A stretch of 64,000 nucleotides of DNA from Streptomyces clavuligerus (GTDB lineage Bacteria; Actinomycetota; Actinomycetes; Streptomycetales; Streptomycetaceae): positions 4,836,001 to 4,900,000 of the forward strand of contig NZ_CP027858.1 of assembly GCF_005519465.1 (NCBI RefSeq), read 5' to 3'. Below, in pieces: positions 63,428 through 64,000 of this stretch. The notes beneath the pieces were generated by a model. It made no database searches, had not been told where the DNA came from, and saw only the letters and a program-made list of their open reading frames with translations. The position numbers and the translations under genes are program-made. Position 1 is the first letter of the stretch; each line of letters starts with the position of its first letter.

Positions 63428-64000
63428 TCAGCCGCCGTGGGCGGCGGGCCGCGGCGGGGGGCCGTCCGGCACCGGGACCGGGGGCGTCGTCAGGTCGATC
63501 AGACGGCAGACCGTCTCGATGTCGATCTTCACCTGCGCGATCGACGCCCTCCCGGAGAGCCAGGTGATCAGCGCCGAGTGCCAGGTGTGCTCGATGACCC
63601 GCACCGCCGAGAGCTGTTCGGGCGTCGGCCGGTCGAGCCCCATCGCGTCCAGGATGATCACGGTCGTCTGCCGGGAGACGGTGTCCACCTCGGGGCTGAC
63701 GCTCCGGTCGGCGAAGGTCAGCGCCCGCACCATCGCGTCCGCGAGGTGCGGCTCGCGCTGGAGCGCGCGGAACGCCCGCATCAGGGTCTCCGCGACCCGT
63801 TCCGCCGCGCCGTCCCCGCCCGGGGGCCGCTTCCGCAGGGTCAGATGCATCCGCTGGAGCTGGTCCTGCATCGTGGCGACCAGCAGATGGATCTTGGAGG
63901 GGAAGTAGCGGTAGAGGGTGCCGAGCGCCACGCCGGAGGACTCCGCGACCTCCCGCATCTGCACGGCGTCGAAGCCGCCCCGGCAGGCGAGCCGCGCGCT
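63428..64000 (-). CDS. kstR: KstR-like TetR family regulator, N-terminus beyond window
   Basis: The 190 codons inside the window code for most of a TetR repressor. The DNA-binding region GGFDAVQMREVAESSGVALG and TLYRYFPSKIHLLVATM is nearly identical in layout to KstR, the repressor of cholesterol catabolism that is released by a steroid-CoA ligand. The N-terminal few dozen residues lie past position 64000. Placement beside the aldehyde dehydrogenase/ferredoxin pair agrees with a steroid regulon. Confidence 0.85.
   Translation of the reverse strand, partial: SARLACRGGFDAVQMREVAESSGVALGTLYRYFPSKIHLLVATMQDQLQRMHLTLRKRPPGGDGAAERVAETLMRAFRALQREPHLADAMVRALTFADRSVSPEVDTVSRQTTVIILDAMGLDRPTPEQLSAVRVIEHTWHSALITWLSGRASIAQVKIDIETVCRLIDLTTPPVPVPDGPPPRPAAHGG

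Overview
The window looks like chromosomal DNA of a Streptomyces. It is strongly GC-rich throughout except for one stretch of about 2.2 kb, it uses many GTG starts, and its gene order (aceE, DUF3052, peroxiredoxin, TerD/TerC; an ECF transporter next to a SCO2322-family protein) is one I recall from Streptomyces. I computed no base composition and searched no database.

Layout. 1-6.2 kb: a cut DUF4429 gene, an alpha/beta hydrolase, a small secreted inhibitor-like protein, a potassium channel and the E1 subunit of pyruvate dehydrogenase (aceE). 6.7-18.3 kb: DUF3052, a peroxiredoxin, then a tellurium-resistance-type (Ter) cluster of two TerD genes (the second frameshifted in a G7 run), a TerC-like DUF475 protein, two further TerD-related proteins, an HpcH/HpaI lyase, a phosphoribosyltransferase-TRSP/StiP fusion and a HAD phosphatase. 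The last three match the set proposed to make a nucleoside-like metabolite in Ter stress systems. 18.3-22.7 kb: DedA, FmdB zinc ribbon, a coiled-coil membrane protein, a DUF4097 lipoprotein and tRNA-Val(UAC).

22.76-29.65 kb is an integrated element at the 3' end of tRNA-Val. A 59-bp piece of the tRNA is perfectly repeated at the far end, and paired TGACATC motifs 13 bp apart occur inside both ends. The left half is decaying: an integrase C-terminus is fused to a broken PP2C-like gene, followed by a frameshifted HTH gene, a frameshifted ATPase gene and an intact XRE regulator. The right half carries an AT-richer, apparently intact two-gene unit, a reverse transcriptase with a helical-repeat C-terminus and a two-helix membrane protein with a NUDIX-like domain. 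It has the look of a defence system and is the best candidate here for an undescribed one.

29.7-41 kb holds assorted accessory and housekeeping genes: an APH-like kinase, very small zinc-ribbon-like and DUF7848-like proteins, an XRE regulator with an HD protein, a NERD-like protein, membrane proteins, a second DedA, DoxX, a PhoD phosphatase and a secreted HNH nuclease. 41-49.7 kb has a FetB-like permease, a manganese riboswitch (yybP-ykoY) ahead of a TMEM165/GDT1 exporter, a HAD phosphatase, a drug-efflux protein with a fused winged helix, an O-methyltransferase and a GT87/PAP2 fusion.

49.8-52.6 and 61.4-64 kb are steroid side-chain genes: a CYP125-like P450, a FadA5-like thiolase, an aldehyde dehydrogenase, a 3Fe-4S ferredoxin and a KstR-like TetR regulator, with KstR-type operator candidates between the divergent P450 and thiolase genes. 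Between them, 53.5-60.2 kb, a cobalamin riboswitch precedes a five-gene overlapping operon: secreted alpha/alpha-toroid protein, SCO2322-family protein, EcfT, a dual EcfA and an S component. I read it as vitamin B12 uptake with transcobalamin-like surface proteins.
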